The notes: generated by a model from the sequence alone, not told the origin. A DNA stretch of 8,330 nt from Propionibacteriaceae bacterium (GCA_003153855.1 PMBM01000070.1:6031-14360), one strand, 5' to 3'; counted from the first letter of the stretch, positions 1 to 6,225 are shown. A program made the numbers and translations.

Positions 1-1005
1 GGTGACTCCGATGAACGTGGCGATCAGCTTCGGCTTGAGAACGCGGCGCAGCAGGATCATCTCGGGCAGGCTCAAAGCGACGGTCGCCATCATGAACGCG
101 AGCAGCGTGCCCATGGGCAGCCCTTTGGAGTACAGAGCGTCGATCAGGGGCAGGATCCCGGCCGCGTTGGAGTAGAGCGGGATGCCGATGAGAACGGCGA
201 TGAGCACGGCGAAGGGGTTGTCGGCGCCGGCGTACCTCGCGAAGAAGTCTTGCGGCGCCCAGCCGTGGATGACCGCACCGAGACCGATACCGACCAGCAG
301 GTAGGGCCAGATCTTCCGCAGGATCGAGATCACTTCTTCGATGCCCATCTGGATCCGGTCGTCCCAGGTCAGTCCCGCAGTCGAGTCGATGACCTTGCCG
401 CGCAGCTTGGTCTCGAACACGAACGGCTCGACCCAGCGCTCGAGCTTGAGCCGGCCGATGATGAAGCCGGCCAGGATCGCGATGACCAGGCCCGCACCTA
501 CGTACAACAAGGTCGGGCCGATCCCGAACAGGCCCAGCAGGAGCGCGATCGCCACCTCGTTCACGAGCGGGCTGGCGATCAGGAAGCTCATCGTGACGCC
601 CAGCGGGATGCCGGAGGCGACGAACCCGATGAACGCAGGGACGGCGCTGCAGGAGCAGAACGGCGTGACGACGCCGAGGCTGGCGGCCAGGACGTTGCCG
701 ATCCCTTCGCGTTTGCCGCCGAGCAGTGCCCGCGTGCGCTCGACGCTCATGAAGGACCGCAGCACGGTGACGATGAAGATGATCCCTGCCAGCAGCAGCA
801 GGATCTTCACGGTGTCGAGGAAGAAGAAGTTCACCCCACTGCCGAGCCGTGACGTGAGATCGAGGCCGACGACGCGGCCCACCAGCCAGTCCCAGAAGGG
901 CTGGTTCAGCAGGTAGAGAGCCCACCAGATCACCGCTGCGACGAGCAGGCCGCCCCATCGCTTGAGGGAACGCCTTCGCGTGTCGGGCGCGGTCGCCGTG
1001 CTCAT
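1..1005 (-). CDS. YraQ/ArsP-type permease (partial, C-terminus off the left edge)
   Basis: This is a polytopic inner-membrane permease of the YraQ/ArsP family (DUF318, PF03773). Members export arsenicals or other metal(loid)s in a few studied cases; most have no proven substrate. The frame is open from the ATG at 1005 to base 1, giving 335 codons, which is near the family's usual length, so only about 10-20 residues should be missing. I see the first hydrophobic helix at about residues 18-35, another at about 54-75, and the hallmark TPFCSCSAVP at 114-123 with Cys117 and Cys119. SPLVNE follows at 145-150, and the repeat-half counterpart PLYSNAAG starts at 276. The start overlaps the arsR stop as ATGA, so translation is coupled to arsR and expression should follow that repressor. 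ArsR control and the CxC motif suggest a thiophilic metal or metalloid, but the substrate is inference. A small thioredoxin-like gene often follows such permeases and would lie outside the window. Confidence 0.9.
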   Translation of the reverse strand, partial: MSTATAPDTRRRSLKRWGGLLVAAVIWWALYLLNQPFWDWLVGRVVGLDLTSRLGSGVNFFFLDTVKILLLLAGIIFIVTVLRSFMSVERTRALLGGKREGIGNVLAASLGVVTPFCSCSAVPAFIGFVASGIPLGVTMSFLIASPLVNEVAIALLLGLFGIGPTLLYVGAGLVIAILAGFIIGRLKLERWVEPFVFETKLRGKVIDSTAGLTWDDRIQMGIEEVISILRKIWPYLLVGIGLGAVIHGWAPQDFFARYAGADNPFAVLIAVLIGIPLYSNAAGILPLIDALYSKGLPMGTLLAFMMATVALSLPEMILLRRVLKPKLIATFIGVT

Positions 1006-1319
1006 CTCACGATGGCCAGTTGACGGGCCGCGCGCGCAGGGTCGGGCAGCGCTGCCTGGAGTCTTTCCAGGGCGCCGGCGGCGAGAGAGTAGTCGATCCA
1101 TCGGCCGCGACGAGCACCCTCGATCAGCCCGGCTTCGCGCAGAACCTTCAGGTGGTAGCTGAGCAGGTTCCCGGGGATCGCAGGTTCGGGCTGGAGGTCG
1201 CAGACGCAACGCGTGCGCCCCACCAGAAGATGGAGCAGCTGAAGTCGGATCGGATCAGCAACAGCCGTGAGGAGCGAGGCGGCGGACTCCCACTGTTCAG
1301 CCGTTCTTGAATCAACCAT
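1002..1319 (-). CDS. ArsR/SmtB-family metalloregulator
   Basis: This is a 105-residue winged-helix repressor of the ArsR/SmtB family, expected to release DNA when a thiophilic metal or metalloid binds. The ADPIRLQLLHLL helix is at residues 21-32. A CVCDL motif (Cys38, Cys40) matches the alpha-3 metal site of ArsR-type sensors, with the usual third ligand position not obvious. The recognition helix NLLSYHLKVLREAGL is at 51-65 and the wing GRWIDYSL at 72-79. The frame stays open upstream to 1430, but those 37 codons are Arg/Gly-rich and unlike the family, so I start at ATG 1319. That ATG sits 6 nt downstream of a good -10 box, as in a leaderless mRNA. The stop overlaps the permease start by 4 bp, so the two genes form one operon. 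Arsenite/antimonite or another soft metal is the likely inducer, inferred only from the CVC motif. Confidence 0.9.
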   Translation of the reverse strand: MVDSRTAEQWESAASLLTAVADPIRLQLLHLLVGRTRCVCDLQPEPAIPGNLLSYHLKVLREAGLIEGARRGRWIDYSLAAGALERLQAALPDPARAARQLAIVR

Positions 1320-1325
1320 GTTTGA
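1312..1325. promoter_or_regulatory. candidate ArsR operator dyad
   Basis: TCAACCATGTTTGA is a 14-bp palindrome with one mismatched pair, centred on the CATG that contains the arsR start codon. TCAA...TTGA arms are typical of ArsR/SmtB operators. The dyad covers the predicted transcription start and abuts the -10 box, so a bound repressor would block initiation. Binding is inferred from position and symmetry only. Confidence 0.5.
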
Positions 1326-1354
1326 AGTATGGCCCTGGGGGGCCATCTCGGCAA
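1320..1354 (-). promoter_or_regulatory. arsR-permease operon promoter
   Basis: Read on the minus strand, a -35 box TTGCCG (1349-1354) and a -10 box CATACT (1326-1331) are separated by exactly 17 bp. Each matches the sigma-70/SigA consensus at 4 of 6 positions. The 6 nt after the -10 box lead directly to the arsR ATG, so the predicted transcription start is the A of the start codon and the mRNA would be leaderless. No Shine-Dalgarno sequence precedes the ATG, which agrees with this. Confidence 0.6.
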
Positions 1355-1592
1355 GTCGCTGCCGCCGGAGCAGGTGGCCCCTCCCTTCGACGGCACCAGG
1401 GAGCTCATGGGGTCTTCGCTGGCGCGCCACGTCCTACGGCACCAGGGATACCTCAGGGTCTCCGAGCAGTACGGGTTCTACCGGCTCACCGACCACGTCC
1501 ACCTCAACGACCGAGCCGCGCGCCTCATCGCGGACGAGATCACGGAGTACCTGGCCGGCCCAGCCGCCAGTCCTCGGGGAACCTCGTTGTAA
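1329..1592 (+). pseudogene. C-terminal remnant of an SGNH/GDSL-hydrolase-like gene
   Basis: This is an 87-codon plus-strand ORF facing ugd. Its GC3 is uniformly high from the first codon, so the frame was used for coding. Residues 48-59, GFYRLTDHVHLN, followed by DRAARLIADEITEYL, resemble the catalytic Asp-x-x-His block and final helix of SGNH/GDSL esterases (DxVHxN...A.xIA). Full enzymes of this type are about 200 residues or longer, and the nucleophile block with GDS should lie well upstream. It is absent: the frame is closed by TGA at 1323-1325 and arsR occupies the upstream DNA on the other strand. I read it as the 3' end of a gene whose 5' part was lost at a junction near 1320-1330. No convincing Shine-Dalgarno precedes ATG 1329; ATG 1407 has GGGAG close by. 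A small functional gene is the alternative. The family call rests on motif resemblance. Confidence 0.5.
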
Positions 1593-1618
1593 GGGGCTCG
1601 CTGGTGGCGCGGGGTGGT

Positions 1619-2785
1619 TCAGTTGTTGCCGAAGACGTCCCGGGTGAACACCTTGTGACGGACGTCCTCGAGTGCCGACTCCATGCGGTTGGCCACGATG
1701 ACGTCTGAGCGCTTCTTGAACGCGTCGAGGTCGTCCTCCACGGTGAAGCCGGTGAACTCGAGACCCTCGAGGCCGGGCTCGTACACCACGATGGTGACCC
1801 CGGCCGCATCGAGCCGGTGCATGATCCCCTGGATCGCGGAGGACCGGAAGTTGTCGGAGCCCGACTTCATGATGAGCCGGTAGACGCCGACGGTCTTCGG
1901 CTTGCGAGCCAGGATCGACCGAGCGATGAAGTCCATGCGAGTCGTGTTCGACTCGACGATCGCGTTGATGAGGTTCTGCGGGACCTCGCCGAAGCTTGCC
2001 CGCAGCTGCTTGGTGTCCTTCGGCAGGCAGTAGCCCCCGTAGCCGAACGACGGGTTGTTGTAGTGGGATCCGATCCGTGGGTCCAGGCTGACGCCCCGGA
2101 TGATCTGCTCGGAGTTCAGGTCGTTGGCGATCGCGTACGTGTCCAGCTCGTTGAAGTACGCGACCCGCATGGCCAGGTACGAGTTGGCGAACAGCTTGAT
2201 CGCCTCCGCCTCGTCCGACCCGGTGAAGAGGATGTCGATGTCCTCCTTCTCGGCGCCCTCCGCGAGCAGCGACGCGAAGACCTTCGCACGGTCCGAGATC
2301 TCCCCGACAACGATGCGGCTGGGGTGCAGGTTGTCGTAGAGCGCCCGTCCTTCGCGCAGGAACTCCGGGCTGAACATGATGTTGGTCGTCTTGAACTTCT
2401 TCTTCATCGCCGCGGTGTAGCCGAGGGGGATCGTCGACTTGATGACCATCACGGCGTCGGGGTTGATCCGCTTGACGTCCTTGATGACGGCTTCGATGGA
2501 CCCGGTGTTGAAGTAGTTGGTCTCGGGGTCGTAGTCGGTCGGCGTCGAGATGATGACGAAGTCGGCACCTTCGTACGCGTCCTCCTTGTCGAGGGTGGCC
2601 CGGAGGTTGTGAGGACGGTTCCGCAGGAAGTCGATGATCTCGGGGTCGCGGATCGGCGACTCCTTGCTGTTGATCTGCTCGACCTTCTCCTTCACCACGT
2701 CGAGCGCCACGACCTCGTGGTTCTGGGCCAGTAGCAGCCCGTTGGACAGGCCTACGTAGCCGATGCCGGCGATGGCGATCTTCAT
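1619..2785 (-). CDS. ugd: UDP-glucose 6-dehydrogenase
   Basis: Cytoplasmic enzyme that oxidises UDP-glucose to UDP-glucuronate with two NAD+, feeding the Uxs encoded at the head of the same operon. The 388-residue protein has the Rossmann motif [19 protein letters not shown] (residues 7-25), TPTDYDP (81-87), SPEFLREG (139-146), the substrate block PSRIVVGE (155-162) and the catalytic Cys253 in [14 protein letters not shown]. The C-terminal UDP-binding domain includes [16 protein letters not shown]. Length and many blocks match the enterobacterial Ugd almost end to end, rather than the longer, about 440-residue type I know from mycobacteria. It is the last gene of the operon. A GGGGA about 10 nt upstream is a weak Shine-Dalgarno, and the ATG also overlaps the unshifted stop of the preceding small ORF. 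The stop lies 26 bp from the convergent SGNH-like remnant, with no obvious terminator between. Confidence 0.97.
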   Translation of the reverse strand: MKIAIAGIGYVGLSNGLLLAQNHEVVALDVVKEKVEQINSKESPIRDPEIIDFLRNRPHNLRATLDKEDAYEGADFVIISTPTDYDPETNYFNTGSIEAVIKDVKRINPDAVMVIKSTIPLGYTAAMKKKFKTTNIMFSPEFLREGRALYDNLHPSRIVVGEISDRAKVFASLLAEGAEKEDIDILFTGSDEAEAIKLFANSYLAMRVAYFNELDTYAIANDLNSEQIIRGVSLDPRIGSHYNNPSFGYGGYCLPKDTKQLRASFGEVPQNLINAIVESNTTRMDFIARSILARKPKTVGVYRLIMKSGSDNFRSSAIQGIMHRLDAAGVTIVVYEPGLEGLEFTGFTVEDDLDAFKKRSDVIVANRMESALEDVRHKVFTRDVFGNN

Positions 2786-2800
2786 GTCGGAGTAATCCCC

Positions 2801-3021
2801 TCAGTCAGTGATCTGGACGGACAGCGTCGTGATGCCGACGTCGCCGCTCGCATCGACCCCTCGTGCGCCAGGGTCAGCTCAATGGTCCTCCCCTGGGCTG
2901 CCGGGGCTACATCGAGGGTGACGAAGTCAAAGACGAACGCTCCCGGCTCGAGGTCGAGGAACGCAACCAACGGTATGAGGTCCGCCGGGACGGTCCCGCG
3001 ACGGCAGCGGGTCACGTGCAT
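2801..3021 (-). pseudogene. small operon ORF with an apparent 1-base frameshift, function unknown
   Basis: This frame starts with ATG at 3021, or with GTG at 3015, which gives a GTGA 4-bp overlap with the stop of the membrane-protein gene. Its first part reads as a plausible beta-rich domain (PGAFVFDFVTLDV, then GRTIELTLAHEG). After the G4 run near 2859-2862 the frame becomes Arg/Ser-rich with about half G/C third positions and runs to a TGA at 2782-2784. Shifting by one base restores VDASGDVGITTLSVQITD with 16 of 18 G/C third positions and a stop at 2801-2803, just before the ugd GGGGA. One missing G in the run explains everything. Causes could be a real mutation, an assembly error or programmed -1 slippage. 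It could also be the end of a larger, internally deleted gene. I do not recognise the family. Confidence 0.5.
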
Positions 3022-3614
3022 TCATACCCAGGGCTCGGGACGGAGTTGCGGAAGGTGTTGGTGAGGTCGTCGGTGTACTGGCCGTTGAGCAGCCGCTGCT
3101 TGGGCAGCATGTACTCGTGGAACCAGGTGCTGAACTCGGCGAGCAGGCGGCCCTTGTCGGTGAGGATCACGCAGCCGTCCTTGATGACGACCGTGCCCGA
3201 CTGGGTGGCCTCGGTCAGCCGTACGTCGACCAGGCGGTCCTCGGGCACGTACTCGTTGACGAAGACCCAGCCGATCTGGTCCTGCTTGATCCCGCCGCCT
3301 CGCTGGTCCAGCTTCTGCAGGATGTACAGGGAGAGCGAGCGGTCGATCACGGTCGGGATGGCGACGGCGAAGCCGAACCCGCCGAGCAGGTAGATCACGA
3401 CGAGGAGGATGCGCTCGAACTTCTCCATGGCGCGGAACCACTTCAGTACGAACAGGAGCGCGCCCGCGATCACCGCCGCGATGACGGCGTCGACGAGGGC
3501 CGTGAAACCCACCACGTTCACGCGGAAGAAGCGGATGTTGATGTAGTACGTCGCCAGCAGGATCACGATGTAGCTGACGATGCCGACGAGCGCCCGTACG
3601 GCCTTCTTCATCAT
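3012..3614 (-). CDS. conserved three-helix membrane protein of a GtrAB-type glycan operon
   Basis: This 200-residue protein starts MMKK. It has hydrophobic segments at about residues 6-27, 34-54 and 64-86, then a soluble domain of about 110 residues with acidic and basic patches (LDQRGGGIKQDQ, DRLVDVRLTEATQSGTVVIKDGCVILTDKGRLL, KQRLLNGQYTDDLTNTFRNS) and a short tail ending PGYECT. From memory, similar proteins with a DRSxS...QRGGGI and a TDDLT.FRNS block sit beside GT2/gtrA pairs in other bacteria, but I know no assigned function. ATG 3614 overlaps the gtrA stop as ATGA, and a second ATG at 3611 overlaps it as TGATG; either could start. Its place after GT2 and gtrA is that of the third, polymer-specific component of Gtr systems. 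At 200 residues and three helices it is too small to be a GT-C transferase, so an accessory or acceptor-recognition role is inference. Confidence 0.8.
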   Translation of the reverse strand: MMKKAVRALVGIVSYIVILLATYYINIRFFRVNVVGFTALVDAVIAAVIAGALLFVLKWFRAMEKFERILLVVIYLLGGFGFAVAIPTVIDRSLSLYILQKLDQRGGGIKQDQIGWVFVNEYVPEDRLVDVRLTEATQSGTVVIKDGCVILTDKGRLLAEFSTWFHEYMLPKQRLLNGQYTDDLTNTFRNSVPSPGYECT

Positions 3615-4042
3615 GTGAACACCAGTTTCTTGTTGGTGAAGTAGGACAGGGTGACCTGCACCCCGGTGGCCAGGATGAAGCCCAGGTTGGAGTCGTAGTG
3701 CAGCAGGTCGCTCCAGACATGGACGACGCCGGAGGCCAGCACTGCGATGACCACGTACGCGCCGACGAACTTGACCGCCTGGCGCATCACGGGGCGGTCC
3801 GCCTTGCGGAACACGAAGTACCTGCTGCCGATGAACGATGTAGTGATGCCGAAGAGCGCGCCGATCCAGTAGGCCAGCGAGGCCCATGGGATGTGCAGCA
3901 CGTCGAGGCATAGCCGCATGACCGCCCAGTTGACGAGCGTCGCAACGAGACCGTTGACCACGTAACGCGCCGCTTCGAAGCCGTGGTAGGCCATCGACCG
4001 CTTCTCGGTGGGTGGGGCCTCCGGGGTGGGGGTGTCAGTCAT
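3611..4042 (-). CDS. GtrA-family membrane protein (polyprenyl-phosphate-sugar flippase type)
   Basis: This is a 143-residue protein of the GtrA family (PF04138), thought to move polyprenyl-phosphate-linked sugars from the cytoplasmic to the outer face of the membrane. After a charged, Pro-rich N-terminus come four hydrophobic helices at about residues 27-48, 53-75, 90-110 and 118-136. The two family signatures after helices 2 and 4 are visible: SRYFVFR at 73-79 and SYFTNKKLVF at 133-142. The frame is open to 4291, but only from ATG 4042 does the protein match the family's length, and that ATG overlaps the GT2 stop as ATGA. The 3' end overlaps the membrane-protein start in the same way. The GT2 > gtrA order is the classic bactoprenol-sugar pair, so the substrate should be whatever the GT2 loads. 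With ugd and uxs in the operon, xylose or glucuronate is more likely than glucose, by inference. Confidence 0.92.
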   Translation of the reverse strand: MTDTPTPEAPPTEKRSMAYHGFEAARYVVNGLVATLVNWAVMRLCLDVLHIPWASLAYWIGALFGITTSFIGSRYFVFRKADRPVMRQAVKFVGAYVVIAVLASGVVHVWSDLLHYDSNLGFILATGVQVTLSYFTNKKLVFT

Positions 4043-4998
4043 GCCACGAGGCCTCGGGTTGGCAGCTCCCTCTCCACGAAGTCGGCGTAGTCGATCGCTG
4101 TGACGACGTTCCCGGACCGGACGACACCGGTGAGCATGAGCGTCATCAACGTCAGCGTGCCCGTCTGGAGGAACAGGACGAACAGGATGCCCGACGCGAT
4201 CGAGAACCAGCCAGGTGAGGAGTTGTCGAAGATCTTCAGGATGACCGCGACGATCGCGCCCAGCACGGAGAGGCCGGCGATGACCATGCACAGGATGCCG
4301 ACCCGGACCAGGACGTCCTCGGCGAACACCATCAGGGCGCGGAAGCCATGGAGGGCCAGGCCCACGAAGTTCATCTTGGACTGACCCGCATAGCGCGGAC
4401 CCCGGTCGAGCGGGAGCAGCTTGGTCCGAAGCTTCGAGGCGAGGACGGCGGCCGCTACGTGGACGTTCGTCTCCTGCATGCTGACCAGGCGACGTACAGC
4501 ACCGGGGGTCAGGGCCATGAAGTTGCCGAAGCTGATCTTGCGGCCCGTGAGGAACTCGAACTGAGCCTTGTAGAAGACGTAGAACGTCTTGAACCAGATC
4601 GTCTCCACGCGGCTCTTGCGCTGGGCGACGACCACGTCGATGTCACCGGGCGACAGCGCGTCGAGGAGCGCCGGGATCGTCTGAGGCAGGTCCTCGCCGT
4701 CGGAGTCCATCACCACCACACGCTGGTTGTCGGCGAGCTTGTCCGCCGTCCACGCCAGGCCGATCGCGATGGCGCGCTGGTGGCCCACGTTGCGGCGCAG
4801 ACGCAGCACGGTGCCCTCCAGCCCCGCATCCGTGATCGCGTCCGGCGTCACCGGCTGCTTGACGGAGCCGTCGTCGACCGCGACGACGAACACGTCACGG
4901 CCGAACACGCTCTCGAGCTCCTTGAACAGGCGGCCGGAGGCCTCGACGTCCTCGAAGACCGGCGTCACGATCACTGTCGAATGCTCGGTGAAGCTCAT
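4039..4998 (-). CDS. GT2-family polyprenyl-phosphate glycosyltransferase (GtrB/DPM1-like)
   Basis: This 319-residue protein has a cytoplasmic GT-A catalytic domain and a C-terminal membrane anchor. It is expected to transfer a sugar from a nucleotide-sugar to undecaprenyl or decaprenyl phosphate. The N-terminal strand [11 protein letters not shown] leads to VDDGS at 41-45, [14 protein letters not shown] at 69-82, the metal-binding DSDGED at 98-103 in place of the common DADLQD, QRKSR at 126-130, and [10 protein letters not shown] at 202-211, the usual R..G.SK block before the anchor. Two hydrophobic segments lie at about 228-254 and 266-293, as in GtrB. The start overlaps the uxs stop as ATGA and the stop overlaps the gtrA start as ATGA, so the three should be made in step. 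The adjacent UDP-xylose pathway suggests UDP-xylose or UDP-glucuronate as donor; sequence alone does not prove it. Confidence 0.92.
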   Translation of the reverse strand: MSFTEHSTVIVTPVFEDVEASGRLFKELESVFGRDVFVVAVDDGSVKQPVTPDAITDAGLEGTVLRLRRNVGHQRAIAIGLAWTADKLADNQRVVVMDSDGEDLPQTIPALLDALSPGDIDVVVAQRKSRVETIWFKTFYVFYKAQFEFLTGRKISFGNFMALTPGAVRRLVSMQETNVHVAAAVLASKLRTKLLPLDRGPRYAGQSKMNFVGLALHGFRALMVFAEDVLVRVGILCMVIAGLSVLGAIVAVILKIFDNSSPGWFSIASGILFVLFLQTGTLTLMTLMLTGVVRSGNVVTAIDYADFVERELPTRGLVA

Positions 4999-5990
4999 GG
5001 GGTGACCACTTTCGCGAAATAGGCGATGGTCTTGTCGAGACCTTCGTCGAGGGCGACCTTCGCCTCCCAGCCCAGCACTGCGCGGGCTTTGGTGATGTCG
5101 GGCTTGCGTACCTTCGGATCATCCGACGGAAGGTCGCGATAGACGATCCGCGAAGGGCCGCCCACCTTGGCGATGACCTTCTCGGCCAGCTCCGCGACGG
5201 TGAACTCGCCGGTGTTCCCCAGGTTGATCGGGCCGGTGACGTCATCAGAGGTCGCCATGAACCGTACGAACCCCTCGACGAGGTCGTCGACGAAGCAGAA
5301 GCTGCGCGTCTGCGTACCGTCGCCGTAGATGGTGAGGTCCTGGCCGCGGAGCGCCTGGACGATGAAGTTGGAGACGACGCGGCCGTCCTCGGGGTCCATA
5401 CGAGGCCCGTACGTGTTGAAGATGCGTACGACCTTGATCCGGATCCCGTACTGACGGTGGAAGTCGAAGAGGAGAGTCTCGGCGACGCGTTTGCCCTCGT
5501 CGTAGCAGGAACGGATGCCGATGGGGTTGACGTTGCCCCAGTAGGACTCCGGCTGCGGATGCATCGACGGGTCGCCGTACACCTCCGACGTCGACGCCTG
5601 CAGGATCTTCGCCCCGGTCCTGCGAGCGAGCTCGAGCATGTTGTACACCCCGAGGACCGATGTGAGCGTCGTCTTGATCGGGTCGCGCTGGTAGTGCGGC
5701 GGCGACGCGGGGCATGCGAGGTTGAAGATCTGGTCGACCTCGACGTCGAGGCCGAGGGGCTTCGTGACATCGTGCTCCAGGACGGAGAAACGCGGGTTCT
5801 CCATCAGGTGCGTGACATTGTCACGGCTTCCCGTATAGAAGTTGTCGACGGCGAGCACCTCATGCCCGTCCGCGAGCAGCCGCTCGCACAAGTGGGAACC
5901 AAGGAATCCGGCGCCACCTGTGACCAACACCCTTGACCCATGGATGGCCCCGGTCAACGTCGCTCTCCCTCTCGCTGCAAATGCCGTCAT
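4995..5990 (-). CDS. uxs: UDP-glucuronate decarboxylase (UDP-xylose synthase)
   Basis: Cytoplasmic extended SDR that oxidises, decarboxylates and re-reduces UDP-glucuronate to UDP-xylose using bound NAD+. The NAD motif GGAGFLG is at residues 25-31, followed by [23 protein letters not shown] (90-100), the catalytic TSE (134-136), YDEGK (Tyr163, Lys167) and [18 protein letters not shown] (Arg295) sits where UXS and ArnA decarboxylases carry their conserved Arg; the Glu136-Tyr163 and Glu136-Arg295 distances fit human UXS. These separate it from GalE and dTDP-glucose dehydratases. It heads the operon, and its stop overlaps the GT2 start. The start is uncertain. ATG 5990 gives 331 residues, but its first codons are A/T-ending or rare (TTT, GCA, AGA) and overlap a candidate -10 box. 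TTG 5957 (residue 12) has a strong GGGAGAG 5 nt upstream and is probably the real start. Confidence 0.93.
   Translation of the reverse strand: MTAFAARGRATLTGAIHGSRVLVTGGAGFLGSHLCERLLADGHEVLAVDNFYTGSRDNVTHLMENPRFSVLEHDVTKPLGLDVEVDQIFNLACPASPPHYQRDPIKTTLTSVLGVYNMLELARRTGAKILQASTSEVYGDPSMHPQPESYWGNVNPIGIRSCYDEGKRVAETLLFDFHRQYGIRIKVVRIFNTYGPRMDPEDGRVVSNFIVQALRGQDLTIYGDGTQTRSFCFVDDLVEGFVRFMATSDDVTGPINLGNTGEFTVAELAEKVIAKVGGPSRIVYRDLPSDDPKVRKPDITKARAVLGWEAKVALDEGLDKTIAYFAKVVTP
5955..5972 (-). promoter_or_regulatory. Shine-Dalgarno favouring the TTG start of uxs
   Basis: On the minus strand AGAGGGAGAG (5963-5972) is followed after 5 nt by TTG (5955-5957), in frame with uxs at residue 12. This is the strongest ribosome-binding site in the operon; the ATG at 5990 has only a GGGA 4 nt away. 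The next in-frame codons lead straight into the NAD-binding strand. Confidence 0.55.
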
Positions 5991-5994
5991 GCTA
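5989..5994 (-). promoter_or_regulatory. candidate -10 box of the uxs-ugd operon
   Basis: TAGCAT on the minus strand fits TANNNT and matches the consensus at 4 of 6 positions. It lies in the only A/T-richer stretch upstream of the operon. A transcript starting about 7 nt downstream, near 5982, would exclude ATG 5990 but keep the strong Shine-Dalgarno and TTG start at 5957. No good -35 box is visible at 16-18 bp spacing, so this is tentative. Confidence 0.35.
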
Positions 5995-6111
5995 TCCCAG
6001 GCGACTCGTGGCAGCCGTCGCCGTCGCTGCCGATGGCGAAGAGGGCGGAGCGCGCCCGAGATGCGAGACGGGGGTTTCGCAGGTGGGAGGGTGATCGCTT
6101 AGGGTTTCCCC
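5991..6111. other. divergent intergenic region with a 6-bp inverted repeat
   Basis: This 121-bp spacer separates the minus-strand glycan operon from the plus-strand leader-peptide unit. It holds a perfect inverted repeat GGCAGC (6010-6015) / GCTGCC (6026-6031) with a 10-bp loop, just upstream of the candidate uxs -10 box, and the plus-strand promoter near its right end. The repeat is short and GC-rich and could be chance. I see no other structure. Confidence 0.4.
6076..6105 (+). promoter_or_regulatory. promoter for a leaderless leader-peptide transcript
   Basis: A -10 box TAGGGT (6100-6105) fits TANNNT and ends 6 nt before ATG 6112, so the predicted transcription start is the A of that ATG. 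A -35-like TTCGCA (6076-6081; matches TT..CA) lies 18 bp upstream of it. The geometry matches the arsR promoter elsewhere in the window. The TA..T core is the best part of the evidence; the -35 box is weak. Confidence 0.5.
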
Positions 6112-6177
6112 ATGAGTCCTGACCGCGTACTGACGGCTGCTGCCGCCGCGGTCTGTGGATGTTGTCGCGTCGCCTGA
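6112..6177 (+). CDS. Cys-rich leader peptide (leaderless short ORF)
   Basis: ATG 6112 opens a 21-codon ORF ending at TGA 6175-6177. The peptide begins MSPDRVLT, continues with five alanines, and ends VCGCCRVA, so three Cys codons fall within four positions just before the end. This architecture (leaderless start, about 20 residues, clustered Cys and CCR near the stop) matches the Cys-rich leader peptides described in mycobacteria. There, ribosomes pausing on Cys codons relieve attenuation of downstream genes when cysteine is scarce. No Shine-Dalgarno precedes the ATG, consistent with a leaderless mRNA. The next gene starts 48 bp downstream and is not an evident sulfur-assimilation gene, which is unusual for this class. 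The short ORF is clear in the sequence; its regulatory role is inference by analogy. Confidence 0.7.
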   Translation: MSPDRVLTAAAAAVCGCCRVA

Positions 6178-6190
6178 CCGACCCATCCAC
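6155..6190 (+). promoter_or_regulatory. candidate attenuator stem over the Cys codons
   Basis: GTGGATG (6155-6161), lying in the Cys-Gly-Cys codons of the leader ORF, is perfectly complementary to CATCCAC (6184-6190) beyond its stop codon. The 7-bp stem would enclose 22 nt. A second small hairpin, GCGC-GTTC-GCGC (6193-6204), sits next to it just upstream of the AAGGA site (6212-6216) of the following gene. A ribosome stalled on the Cys codons would prevent the first stem. The pairing is seen; the switching role is inference, and I found no segment that clearly sequesters the AAGGA. Confidence 0.35.
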
Positions 6191-6225
6191 CCGCGCGTTC
6201 GCGCACATCCCAAGGAACCCGACTC

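Noticed and set aside
250..916. Two long plus-strand ORFs opposite the permease
   Set aside because: Their composition is Asp/Arg/Gln-rich or Ser/Pro-rich without domains, and the minus strand holds a clear permease with conserved motifs. They are antisense shadows of a high-GC gene.
1817..2734. A 305-codon plus-strand ORF opposite ugd
   Set aside because: Low-complexity Val/Asp/Arg-rich translation, no ribosome-binding site, fully antisense to a certain ugd. Long antisense frames are expected at this GC content.
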